Of a DNA stretch of 23,240 bases, positions 13,455 to 21,354 are shown one piece after another. The position numbers and the translations under genes were made by a program. The stretch is from the NCBI GenBank assembly GCA_045106875.1, contig JBGCFK010000390.1, positions 1 through 23,240 on the forward strand. The letters are read 5' to 3'. Each line of letters opens with the position of its first letter. Position 1 is the stretch's first letter. The notes under the pieces are model-generated. The model was not told the origin of the DNA. It saw nothing but the letters and a program-made list of their open reading frames with translations, and searched no databases. Source of the DNA: Thermohalobaculum sp045106875. Lineage in GTDB: Bacteria > Pseudomonadota > Alphaproteobacteria > Rhodobacterales > Rhodobacteraceae.

Positions 13455-14228
13455 ATGACCCGCCCTCTGATCGGCATCCAATGCAGCCACCATCTGGCCG
13501 AGGACACCTATGAGGTGCAGATGACCGGTCGGCGGACGATTGATGCGGTGAGTGGCGCGGCCGGATGCTTGCCCTTGCTGATTCCCGGCTTGCCTGATGC
13601 TGTGGATATTCCAGACCTATGCGCAACGCTGGACGGGATTGTACTGACCGGCGGACGGGCAAATGTGCATCCCGAATTATATGGCGAAGATCTGACCGAA
13701 GCCCATGGTGCCATGGATCGTGATCGTGACGACGTGTGCCTGCCGATGATCCGGGCTGCGGTTGATCTTGGAATTCCAATTCTGGGCCTTTGTCGTGGGA
13801 TCCAGGAAATGAACGTTGCCTTTGGCGGTACGCTCTATCACGAGGTTGGCGATCTGCCGGGACGTCATCGCCATCGCATGCCGAAGGGCTGCAAGGATCC
13901 CGAAATCATCTTCAAGCTGCGCGAACAGGTGCGACTCAGGCCCGGCGGCGTCATGGCTCGAATGCTCGGCACGGAGAACATCGTGACCAACTCACTGCAC
14001 GGACAGGCCATCAAGGACCTTGGCAATCGCGTTGTGCTGGAAGGTTGGGCCGCGGACGACACGATCGAAGCGGTTTCGATTGAGAGTGCACGCAGCTATG
14101 CGATTGGCGTTCAGTGGCATGCCGAGTATGAGCCGATGGCGGATCCGGTCGGGCGTGTCCTGTTCTCGGAATTTGGCGATGCAGCCCGCGCGAGGCAGGC
14201 ACGCCGGCAGAGCGCGTCAGCGGCCTAG
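13455..14228 (+). CDS. Class I glutamine amidotransferase, gamma-glutamyl-GABA hydrolase (PuuD) type
   Basis: This 257-residue protein is a Peptidase C26/PuuD-like amidotransferase. These enzymes hydrolyse gamma-glutamyl amides such as gamma-glutamyl-GABA in putrescine breakdown. The catalytic triad is visible: C113 in LGLCRGIQEMN, H222 and E224 in QWHAEYEP. VLTGGRANVHPELYGE (63-78) is the usual substrate-side block, and NSLHGQAIKDLG (179-190) is also typical. The frame is open from 13416, but ATG 13455 (MTRPLIGIQ) has GGAG upstream and matches the family N-terminus. No other polyamine genes are nearby, so the substrate is uncertain. Its TAG overlaps the TAG of the convergent mutT in a four-base CTAG. 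Confidence 0.9.
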   Translation: MTRPLIGIQCSHHLAEDTYEVQMTGRRTIDAVSGAAGCLPLLIPGLPDAVDIPDLCATLDGIVLTGGRANVHPELYGEDLTEAHGAMDRDRDDVCLPMIRAAVDLGIPILGLCRGIQEMNVAFGGTLYHEVGDLPGRHRHRMPKGCKDPEIIFKLREQVRLRPGGVMARMLGTENIVTNSLHGQAIKDLGNRVVLEGWAADDTIEAVSIESARSYAIGVQWHAEYEPMADPVGRVLFSEFGDAARARQARRQSASAA

Positions 14229-14623
14229 AGCCAGTCGCGCAGGATCGGTATGAGCGGAATATCCGCGGCGGGCATTGGATATTCCCGAAGCTTTTGCGGG
14301 GCGACCCAAGCGAGGCTTTGGCCTTCCCGACCCTCTGCGATCCCTTCCCATTTCCGGCACGCAAATAGTGGCATGAGCAAATGGAAATCCTCGTAGGAAT
14401 GCGAGGCAAAGGTCAGCGGTGCAAGGCAACTTTCCCATGTGCCAATTCCCAGTTCCTCATGCAATTCGCGGATCAGGCAGGCTTCGGGGGTCTCGCCGGG
14501 TTCTACCTTGCCACCCGGAAATTCCCATAGGCCCGCCATGGATTTGCCTTCGGGCCGCTGTGCCAACAGAACGCGGCCGTCAGGATCGATGAGAGCAACT
14601 GCGGCGACCAAGACGATGTTCAC
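14225..14623 (-). CDS. mutT: MutT-type Nudix hydrolase (8-oxo-dGTP diphosphatase)
   Basis: This 132-residue protein cleanses the nucleotide pool of 8-oxo-dGTP if it is a true MutT. The Nudix box G-x5-E-x7-REUxEExGU is complete: G38, E44, R52-E53, E56-E57 and G59. LLAQRPEGKSMAGLWEFPGG is the MutT-typical lead-in. Translation starts at GTG 14623, which overlaps the argJ stop (GTGA), so it is coupled to argJ. It ends convergently against the amidotransferase gene with shared CTAG stops. The argJ-mutT order is common in Rhodobacteraceae. Confidence 0.93.
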   Translation of the reverse strand: MNIVLVAAVALIDPDGRVLLAQRPEGKSMAGLWEFPGGKVEPGETPEACLIRELHEELGIGTWESCLAPLTFASHSYEDFHLLMPLFACRKWEGIAEGREGQSLAWVAPQKLREYPMPAADIPLIPILRDWL

Positions 14624-15966
14624 GACCTGTAGTCTGCGTTTATTGTGATGTATTGGTGGGTCAGATCACAGGTCCAGACGGTCGCTTTTCCTGCGCCGAT
14701 GCCGACATCCACACCGATTTCCAATTCAGCGTTGCGCATGTATTCGGCGCCTGCAACTTCGGTGTAGCTGTCAGCGACCCAGCCATTCTTGGCCACTACG
14801 ATCTCCCCGAAGGTGATCGACAGCTTGTCCCTCTCGGCGCGTTCGCCTGATTTTCCAACGGCCATGACAATCCTGCCCCAGTTCGGATCTTCGCCGGCGA
14901 GGGCGGTTTTCACCAGCGGTGAGTTCGCCACAGACAAACCGATTTTGCGCGCAGCCGCATCATCTTCAGCCCCGGTAACCGTGATGGCTGCCAGTTTGGT
15001 TGCCCCTTCACCGTCTTTCACGACCTGCAAGGCGAGGTCGTGCATCACAGACCGCAGAGCATGTCGAAACGCGGGGAGCCTCGGATCAGATGCATCGGCA
15101 ATTGTCGGGATTCCGGACGCGCCTGTCGCACCAACCAGTAAAGTGTCCGAGGTCGATGTGTCGCTGTCCACAGTGATCGCATTGAAGGTGACATCTGTCA
15201 GCGCGCGAACCTCTGCCTGCAGTAGCGGTTGTGCGACTGCAGCGTCCGTGAAGACAAAAACCAGCATCGTACCCATATCGGGGGCTATCATACCCGATCC
15301 CTTGGCAATGCCGGTGATCGTGATGGGCCCTCCATCGAGATCCACAGTCGCCGAGGCGCCCTTCGGGAAGGTATCAGTCGTCATGATGGCACTGGCCGCT
15401 TCTTCGATGCCACCAGGCGAGAGCGCCTCGCGAAGCGCGTTCAGTTTGTTGGTGATGCGTTCCGCAGGCAGCGGTTCTCCAATAACGCCAGTCGAGGCCA
15501 TGTAGACATTGGTTGCGGGCACGCCCAGCGCGGTGCCGGCCGCATCCATGACAGTCTGCACTGTGTGTGCGCCGTTGCCGCCTGTGAATGCATTCGCATT
15601 GCCAGCATTCACGACAATTGCAAGCGGCCCTTCCGCACCGGTCCCACCCTCGGCAATTCGCTGCTCGCACCAAAGAACTGGGGCCGCGCGCGTACCCGAG
15701 CGCGTGAAGGTGCCCGCCATGACCGAACCTCGCGCAAGTTCGGTCAGCATCAGGTCCAGCCGCCCCGTCGTGTAACGCACGCCTGCGTTCACAGCCGCAA
15801 AGCGCACACCTGCTACAGGCGGCAGAGACGGGAATGACACCGGGGCAAAGGGTGAAACATCCGGCCGTTCGCCCAGCTCTCGGCGCATGTCGAGAATTTC
15901 CGCCTCAAGTCTTGAAATCTCGGCGCGACAGTGGGCGATACGTGTGGCTGGGTCGTTCTTCGTCAT
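14620..15966 (-). CDS. argJ: Bifunctional ornithine acetyltransferase / N-acetylglutamate synthase
   Basis: ArgJ moves the acetyl group from N-acetylornithine to glutamate, and can also use acetyl-CoA, in arginine synthesis. Visible blocks are NAGNANAFTGG (120-130), STGVIGEPLP (158-167) with the oxyanion threonine/glycine, and KGSGMIAPDMGTML (222-235). The precursor self-cleaves before the nucleophile T233. The residue before it is glycine where most family members have alanine. The protein has 448 residues, about 40 more than usual. The excess is an N-terminal charged coiled-coil-like segment (ISRLEAEILDMRREL). M27 (15888) would restore near-normal length but lacks a placed ribosome site. 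ATG 15966 lies three bases after the parvulin stop (TAG-ACC-ATG), favouring coupling. Confidence 0.93.
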   Translation of the reverse strand: MTKNDPATRIAHCRAEISRLEAEILDMRRELGERPDVSPFAPVSFPSLPPVAGVRFAAVNAGVRYTTGRLDLMLTELARGSVMAGTFTRSGTRAAPVLWCEQRIAEGGTGAEGPLAIVVNAGNANAFTGGNGAHTVQTVMDAAGTALGVPATNVYMASTGVIGEPLPAERITNKLNALREALSPGGIEEAASAIMTTDTFPKGASATVDLDGGPITITGIAKGSGMIAPDMGTMLVFVFTDAAVAQPLLQAEVRALTDVTFNAITVDSDTSTSDTLLVGATGASGIPTIADASDPRLPAFRHALRSVMHDLALQVVKDGEGATKLAAITVTGAEDDAAARKIGLSVANSPLVKTALAGEDPNWGRIVMAVGKSGERAERDKLSITFGEIVVAKNGWVADSYTEVAGAEYMRNAELEIGVDVGIGAGKATVWTCDLTHQYITINADYRS

Positions 15967-15969
15967 GGT

Positions 15970-16899
15970 CTACTCGATAATAATGCTGTCTTGCCGAACT
16001 GCCGAATCGGGCACCGGGACAGGCGGCGGCGTGAGTGTGCTCTTGCCGCGCAATTCCTCGATCAGCGTGCGCTGTGCAACCTCGGTCAGCTCGCCGATCA
16101 GCTCGGCCTGAACCTGTTCCAACGGTGGGACAGGCTGATCACGCTTTTCTGCAAGCTTGATCAGATGCCAACCGAAGGGCGATTGGACGGGGTCCGAGAC
16201 CGTACCCGGCTCCAACGCAAACGCCGGATCTGCAAATTCTGGAACCATCTGATCGCGGGTAAACCACCCGAGATCGCCGCCGCGCGACGCTGTGCCATCT
16301 GTGCCATGCTCTGCTGCCAGCGCAGCGAAATCAGCACCTGCATCCATTTTGGCCTTGAGATCTTTGGCGAGCTCTTCGCTCTCCACCAGAATATGTGCGG
16401 CATTGACTTCCGTTACGGCTTCGGCGTTTGCGAAGCGTTGTTCATAGGCTGCCTGAATTGCCGCTTCGTCTACACGTGTGACAAGCTCCTTGGCCATGAA
16501 CGCATCCGCCATCACGGCGCGTTCCTGGTTTCTGAGTGCAAGCTGTACGGTGATGGAGTCGCGCAAACCCGCAGCATGCGCCGCATTTGCCAATAGTTGC
16601 TGATCCGCCAGCTGTTGCACCAATGCGGCCATCAGAACCTCATCCGGCAATTCCTGGTACTGCTCGGGCAGGGTCTGGCGAACGGCTACGATTTCACCCA
16701 ATGTGATGGGTGTGTCATCCACCGTTGTGACGACCGTGTTGGCCTTCAATTCAGGTGCAGGCACAGCAGCAGTTGAGGCCTCGGCAGCAGGTGCCGCGTC
16801 CTCGGGCGTTTCAGTGGTCTCGGTACTTTGTGCGAAGGCCTGGGGTCCGGCAAGAGCCAAGGCTAAAAAGACAGCAGGCAGATGAATAGGTTTGAACAA
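15970..16899 (-). CDS. Periplasmic parvulin-type peptidyl-prolyl isomerase (PpiC/SurA-like)
   Basis: This 309-residue exported foldase has a signal peptide at residues 1-23 (cleavage AFA-Q), a low-complexity Ala/Pro/Thr/Glu spacer (24-55), a helical chaperone-like part (about 60-160) and one parvulin domain (about 165-255). The parvulin domain carries AAHILVESEE, SRGGDLGWFTRDQMVPEF and SPFGWHLIKL. It should help fold proteins delivered by the Sec pathway, which fits its divergent neighbour secA. Translation starts at TTG 16899 with GGAGGAG nine bases upstream; no ATG or GTG is better placed. It is first in an operon with argJ and mutT. The tail is proline-rich (TPPPVPVPD). Confidence 0.92.
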   Translation of the reverse strand: MFKPIHLPAVFLALALAGPQAFAQSTETTETPEDAAPAAEASTAAVPAPELKANTVVTTVDDTPITLGEIVAVRQTLPEQYQELPDEVLMAALVQQLADQQLLANAAHAAGLRDSITVQLALRNQERAVMADAFMAKELVTRVDEAAIQAAYEQRFANAEAVTEVNAAHILVESEELAKDLKAKMDAGADFAALAAEHGTDGTASRGGDLGWFTRDQMVPEFADPAFALEPGTVSDPVQSPFGWHLIKLAEKRDQPVPPLEQVQAELIGELTEVAQRTLIEELRGKSTLTPPPVPVPDSAVRQDSIIIE

Positions 16900-16924
16900 G
16901 GTGGCGTCTCCTCCGGATAGGGCA

Positions 16925-16951
16925 GGCCACGGCGTTGACTTGGCCGTGGCC
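16925..16951. promoter_or_regulatory. Perfect 9-bp inverted repeat between parvulin and secA genes
   Basis: GGCCACGGC (16925-16933) and GCCGTGGCC (16943-16951) are perfect reverse complements separated by nine bases. The spacer holds TTGACT (16935-16940), a good -35 hexamer for secA. The repeat may be a repressor operator or, if transcribed, a strong hairpin. It lies 25 bp upstream of the parvulin TTG start and about 160 bp before the secA start. Confidence 0.5.
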
Positions 16952-16963
16952 CCTCAATACATG
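16935..16963 (+). promoter_or_regulatory. Candidate secA promoter
   Basis: TTGACT (16935-16940) and TACATG (16958-16963) are separated by 17 bases. The -35 matches five of six consensus positions and the -10 is weaker. It would give a secA leader of about 140 bases, in which CCAGG (near 17010) and CCTGG (near 17072) could pair at a distance. No known riboswitch is recognised. Confidence 0.4.
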
Positions 16964-17110
16964 AGCCGGGACTGGCGCCCGGTGTGCGTGAGACAGATAC
17001 GACCCTTTCCAGGGGCGGGCAACCACCGGGCAAGATATTTCACGCCGATGCAGCGGTCGCTACCTGGGGTTGGTGGCGCCGTACAGGCGGGCAAAGGGAG
17101 ATGTGGGCAC

Positions 17111-19891
17111 ATGCTAGGACTAGGCACGCTCGCACGAACGGTTTTCGGCAACACCAATGACCGGAAGGTCAAGTCGGCACAGAAAACGGTGGATGCCGTC
17201 AACGCGCTGGAACCCGAGTTCGAGGCGTTGTCGGATGATGCGCTTCGGGCCAAGACCGATGAGTTCCGCAATCGTATATCCGATGGCGCAAGCCTGGACG
17301 ACATTCTGCCCGAGGCTTTTGCCGTTGTCCGCGAAGCGTCCAAGCGAGCACTGGGCCTGCGCCCTTTCGATGTTCAGATCATCGGTGGGCTGGTCCTGCA
17401 TCAGGGAAACATCTCGGAAATGAAGACAGGCGAGGGCAAGACGCTTGTCGCGACCATGCCCGTCTACCTGAATGCCATGGAGCAAAAGGGCGTTCACGTC
17501 GTCACGGTCAACGACTATCTGGCGCGCCGCGATGCCGAATGGATGGGCGCTGTCTACAAGTTCCTTGGCCTGACCGTTGGTGTAATCGTGCCCAACATGG
17601 ACGATGTTGATCGCAAGGCTGCCTATGCTTGCGACGTGACCTATGCCACAAACAACGAACTTGGCTTCGACTACCTGCGCGACAACATGAAGTTTCGTCT
17701 GGAAGACATGGCACAGCGCGGGCACCGCTTCGCGATTGTCGATGAGGTGGACAGTATCCTGATTGACGAGGCACGCACACCGCTGATCATTTCGGGCCCG
17801 GTCGAAGATCAAGCAGACATGTATGTGTCGATTGACAAGCTTATCCCGGAGCTGTCCGAGGATCACTACGAGATCGACGAGAAGATGCGCACTGTCGCCC
17901 TGAATGACGAGGGCAACGAAGCCATCGAGGCGCTGCTGTTGGATGCGCAACTGATGGACGAGGGTACGACCATGTACGACCCGCAGAACATCAGTCATGT
18001 GCATCACGTGAACCAAGCCCTTAGGGCGCATAAACTGTTTCAGCGGGACCGTGATTACATCGTCAAGGACAACAAGGTCATTATCATCGACGAATTCACG
18101 GGCCGAATGATGGAAGGCCGACGGTATGGCGACGGGCTGCATCAGGCGCTCGAGGCCAAGGAAGGTGCCGAAATTCAGCCTGAAAACCAGACCATGGCCT
18201 CGGTGACGTTCCAGAACTACTTCCGTCTTTATGACAAGCTTGCAGGCATGACCGGGACGGCGCTTACGGAAGCTGGCGAGTTCATGGAGATCTATGGGCT
18301 CGATGTTGTAGAAGTTCCGACCAATGTGGTGATCGCCCGCAAGGACGAGGATGATCAGGTCTTTCGGACAGGGCCCGAACGCGACAACGCGATTGTCGAG
18401 GCCATCAAGGAGGGGCAGGAACGCGGACAGCCAATTCTGGTTGGTACCACGTCGATCGAGAAATCCGAGATGCTGGCCGCAGCGCTCAAAGAGGCGCATG
18501 TGCCGCACAAGGTCCTGAACGCACGCTTCCACGAACAGGAAGCCGGAATCATTTCGCAGGCGGGGCAGCCGGGCGCGGTTACGATCGCGACGAACATGGC
18601 TGGCCGCGGGACGGACATCAAACTGGGCGGCAATGCCGAGTTTCGGATCTTGGAAGAAACCGCCGGTATCGAGGAGGAGGCCGAGATCCGTCGTATCACC
18701 GAGAGAATAGAAGCTGAGGTCGAGGCCGGACGTCAGAAGGCCCTGTCAGCAGGCGGGCTCTGGGTTATTGGCTCGGAACGCCACGAAAGCCGTCGGATTG
18801 ACAATCAGCTGCGTGGCCGCTCGGGCCGACAGGGCGATCCCGGCCGGACGTCGTTCTATCTGAGCCTGCAGGATGATCTGATGCGCCGCTTCGGTTCGGA
18901 CCGTATCGACGGGATGCTTCAGAAACTTGGGCTGGAAGAAGGCGAGGCCATCATTCACCCTTGGGTCAACAAGGCCATCCAGAAGGCGCAAGGCAAGGTC
19001 GAGACCTTCCATTTCGATGCGCGCAAGAATATCCTGAAATATGATGATGTCATGAACGATCAGCGCAAGGCGATCTTCGAGCAGCGTCGTGAGTTCATGG
19101 AAGCAGATGACCTGTCCGAGTCGATCAGCGACATGCGCGAACAGGTGATTGATGATATCGTCAGCACTCATATGCCTGCGAAAGCCTATGCGGATCAGTG
19201 GGATACAGAGGGTTTGCAGGAAGCGGTGGCCGAACAGCTGGGTCTGGCTGCACCTGTGGCGGAATGGGCTGCCGAAGAGGGTGTTGACGACGAGGCCGTG
19301 CGTGAACGGCTCTACGAGGCAACCGCCGCTGCTTTTGCTGAAAAAGAAGAGAAGATTGGTTCTGAAGACATGCGCAGTGTCGAGAAGCAGCTCTTGCTAC
19401 AGACACTCGATCAACATTGGCGCGATCACCTCGTGATGCTCGAGCACCTCCGCTCGGTCATCGGACTCCGGGGCTATGCGCAAAAGGATCCATTGAACGA
19501 ATACAAGTCCGAGGCGTTCACGCTGTTCAATGGCCTGCTGAACCAGTTGCGCGCCGACGTGACCCGCACGCTGGGTAACATCCGCCCTATGACGCAGGAA
19601 GAAATGGATGAGCGCGAGCGCCACATGGTTGAATTGAATGCTCGGATGCAGGCTCAGATGGACGCGCAGGCGCAAGCTCAGGCCGCTGCCGAAGCTGTCG
19701 GCGCGGCTGCATTGGCTGGAAACGAGGAGGCGGTACGCCGCTCGGCGCAGGCACATCAGGTCGCCAGCGCTCAGAACGCTGCCGAATTGGATCCAGAAGA
19801 TCCGTCAACCTGGGGCAAAGTTGGACGGAACGCTCCATGTCCCTGCGGTTCGGGCAAAAAGTTCAAGCAATGTCACGGTAGCTTGACCTGA
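17111..19891 (+). CDS. secA: Preprotein translocase ATPase SecA
   Basis: SecA is the ATP-driven motor that pushes preproteins through SecYEG. This 926-residue protein is full length. Walker A is TGEGKT (106-111), Walker B is VDEVDSILIDE (210-220), and NNELGFDYLRDNM (181-193) is the SecA signature. TNMAGRGTDIKLGGN and ESRRIDNQLRGRSGRQGDPG form the second nucleotide-binding domain. The C-terminal zinc-binding SEC-C motif is CPCGSGKKFKQCH (C910, C912, C921, H922), which binds SecB and lipids. The frame is open back to 16892, but ATG 17111 (MLGLGTLART) matches family N-termini and has AAAGGGAG upstream. An Ala/Gln-rich linker precedes the zinc motif. Confidence 0.98.
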   Translation: MLGLGTLARTVFGNTNDRKVKSAQKTVDAVNALEPEFEALSDDALRAKTDEFRNRISDGASLDDILPEAFAVVREASKRALGLRPFDVQIIGGLVLHQGNISEMKTGEGKTLVATMPVYLNAMEQKGVHVVTVNDYLARRDAEWMGAVYKFLGLTVGVIVPNMDDVDRKAAYACDVTYATNNELGFDYLRDNMKFRLEDMAQRGHRFAIVDEVDSILIDEARTPLIISGPVEDQADMYVSIDKLIPELSEDHYEIDEKMRTVALNDEGNEAIEALLLDAQLMDEGTTMYDPQNISHVHHVNQALRAHKLFQRDRDYIVKDNKVIIIDEFTGRMMEGRRYGDGLHQALEAKEGAEIQPENQTMASVTFQNYFRLYDKLAGMTGTALTEAGEFMEIYGLDVVEVPTNVVIARKDEDDQVFRTGPERDNAIVEAIKEGQERGQPILVGTTSIEKSEMLAAALKEAHVPHKVLNARFHEQEAGIISQAGQPGAVTIATNMAGRGTDIKLGGNAEFRILEETAGIEEEAEIRRITERIEAEVEAGRQKALSAGGLWVIGSERHESRRIDNQLRGRSGRQGDPGRTSFYLSLQDDLMRRFGSDRIDGMLQKLGLEEGEAIIHPWVNKAIQKAQGKVETFHFDARKNILKYDDVMNDQRKAIFEQRREFMEADDLSESISDMREQVIDDIVSTHMPAKAYADQWDTEGLQEAVAEQLGLAAPVAEWAAEEGVDDEAVRERLYEATAAAFAEKEEKIGSEDMRSVEKQLLLQTLDQHWRDHLVMLEHLRSVIGLRGYAQKDPLNEYKSEAFTLFNGLLNQLRADVTRTLGNIRPMTQEEMDERERHMVELNARMQAQMDAQAQAQAAAEAVGAAALAGNEEAVRRSAQAHQVASAQNAAELDPEDPSTWGKVGRNAPCPCGSGKKFKQCHGSLT

Positions 19892-19901
19892 TGTGCATTT
19901 G

Positions 19902-19953
19902 GGCCGCGTCTGGCAAATTCAAATGGTTGAGCGCCTCGGGTTTGAACGTGGCC
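19902..19953. terminator. Possible shared terminator structure between secA and the DUF2235 gene
   Basis: GGCCGCGT (19902-19909) can pair with ACGTGGCC (19946-19953) through eight pairs with one G-U, and inside it TCAAA (19919-19923) can pair with TTTGA (19941-19945). The structure fills most of the 87-bp gap between the convergent genes. Neither side has a strong T run, so function as a terminator is uncertain. Confidence 0.3.
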
Positions 19954-19978
19954 TGGTAATTATCTGTGAGCGTATCGG

Positions 19979-20998
19979 TCAGCTCTCGCTCTCCGGTGCG
20001 GCGCCCATTGCGGCGGCAGGATAGTAGCCAGGCTTTCCCTTCATACGGTCTCGGATGCTCAGGTGCACCGTCTCACCATCACCGCCGCCAGTATTGCGGG
20101 GCTTTCGGAACAGGAACAATCTCGCGATGCCCCGCCTGCAACCCATCATCGGCGCGCTGGGTTCCTCGAGGAAACGATCCTCCCAATCCGCAGGAAGTTG
20201 CATGCCACAACGCTCGGCCCGTCGCAGCATCCAGTTCAGCGATATATTACTGAGTGAGCGTGCGGCAGGCAGGTCACGCACCTCACCGCCAACATCGCCA
20301 TGCGCTCCGGGAAACCAGGCCTGCTCGACCCGGCCCTGCCAGTCAGGGCTAAGCCGCCAGAGCAGCGGCTCATAGGATGTCCGGTCCTCGTCAATGGCCA
20401 GCGCGTGATAACCGTGCCGAATGTTTGGCCCCAGCTGGTCATCATGAAACTCTGTTGCCATGGGCGCAAGACGATGGATTATCGGATACGGCAAGCCCAG
20501 AGATTTGACCGTATCCCAAATGCCAAGCATCTCGATGGGTGGGTCAGTATGGCAGCGATGGGTCGAGAAGTGTTGCCGCGCGATGGAATTCGACCCGATC
20601 TGGTAGAAGCGGAACGCCAGGTGGACATGTCGCTCCGTGGCGTATTCGCGCCGAAGCAATCCGATTTTTCCAATCATTCCCGCCAGCGAGCGCACAGCAT
20701 ATGCACCGCGAGAATACCCAAAGAGAAATATCCGGTCACCGGGCCGGTAGTGCGTCGCAAGGAAGGTGTACCCGTGTTCGATCGACAGATTGATGCCCAG
20801 CCCAGAGGCTGCCGCTACCCACTTGCGCCAGCCCGTGCCCTGGATGCCCGCGTCGTAGGCAATCCGCTGAGCATTCGTCTGGCCGGATTCGCTCATCATC
20901 CTGTAGAGCAGACCTGCATTGGTTTCCTGCCCTGACTCCATGGAGGAAAGGGTGCCGTCGCAAATGAACACAAGGTTTCGTGGTGTGGATTGTGTCAT
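19979..20998 (-). CDS. DUF2235 alpha/beta hydrolase (Tle1-like lipase domain)
   Basis: This 339-residue protein has the DUF2235 pattern shared with type VI effector phospholipases of the Tle1 family. NLVFICDGT (8-16) is the first strand, GYSRGAY (94-100) holds the nucleophile S96, GIWDTVKSLG (159-168) supplies D162, and FPGAHGDVGGE (229-239) supplies H233. It is therefore probably an esterase or phospholipase. No signal peptide is visible, and no VgrG, Hcp or immunity gene is beside it, so a secretion role is unproven. ATG 20998 (MTQSTPRNL) is preferred because the family begins just before the first strand. ATG 21067 is an alternative, and neither has a good ribosome site. It is divergent from the anchored 616-residue protein gene. 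Confidence 0.85.
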   Translation of the reverse strand: MTQSTPRNLVFICDGTLSSMESGQETNAGLLYRMMSESGQTNAQRIAYDAGIQGTGWRKWVAAASGLGINLSIEHGYTFLATHYRPGDRIFLFGYSRGAYAVRSLAGMIGKIGLLRREYATERHVHLAFRFYQIGSNSIARQHFSTHRCHTDPPIEMLGIWDTVKSLGLPYPIIHRLAPMATEFHDDQLGPNIRHGYHALAIDEDRTSYEPLLWRLSPDWQGRVEQAWFPGAHGDVGGEVRDLPAARSLSNISLNWMLRRAERCGMQLPADWEDRFLEEPSAPMMGCRRGIARLFLFRKPRNTGGGDGETVHLSIRDRMKGKPGYYPAAAMGAAPESES

Positions 20999-21354
20999 GT
21001 GAAGTAAAGCAGTCTTCTTTTGATTTCGCGGGAACCTTAGCCATGCAGCCTGGCCTCCGATAGACATGGAAACATTGATATTTTTCTTTTGAGTGTGGGT
21101 GCCTGTCAGGGAGCAAGGTATCAGAGGCCTATCCAGCAGAATTCAATATCTGCCTTCATGATGCCAGCATCAGACGGGCTGGGGCAGGATGTTCTGCTTG
21201 TTCACCCAAATGGAAAAAAAACGGTCACATTTCCGCCCTGAGTTGTGTGGATACTGACGCATCTGTGTGCTATCCACTACAGTTGAACAATTAAGAAGCT
21301 GCTGGTGCCAGCTGCCCGTAAGCGGGTGAGATGTGAGAACTGGAGTCGGGATCC
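20999..21354. other. Divergent intergenic region with several dyads
   Basis: These 356 bp separate the DUF2235 gene (minus) and the 616-residue protein gene (plus). An AT-rich stretch near 21070-21090 may hold the minus-strand promoter. The plus-strand half has an inverted pair GTGGATA/TATCCAC (21247-21277), the dyad GCTGGTGCCAGC (21301-21312) and a short hairpin CCCG-TAAG-CGGG (21315-21326) just before the start. I see no convincing gene within it. Confidence 0.5.
21247..21277. repeat. Inverted repeat resembling DnaA boxes
   Basis: GTGGATA (21247-21253) and TATCCAC (21271-21277) are perfect reverse complements 17 bases apart. Extended by one or two bases, the left arm read on the minus strand is GTATCCACA (8 of 9 to the DnaA box TTATCCACA) and the right arm is CTATCCACT (7 of 9). 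The pair sits about 80-110 bp before the 616-residue protein gene. It may equally be an operator for an unknown dimeric regulator. Confidence 0.3.

Noticed and set aside
16892..17110. N-terminal extension of SecA by 73 codons
   Set aside because: The open frame contains the divergent promoter region. The translated extension does not resemble SecA, and ATG 17111 has a ribosome site and a family-typical start.
17120..18532. Open frame of 470 codons on the minus strand
   Set aside because: It is antisense to the conserved core of secA and has no recognisable domain, so it is a shadow.
19979..20998. Type VI secretion effector with immunity gene
   Set aside because: The catalytic domain fits, but no VgrG, PAAR, Hcp or typical lipoprotein immunity gene is adjacent, so only the DUF2235 hydrolase call is supported.
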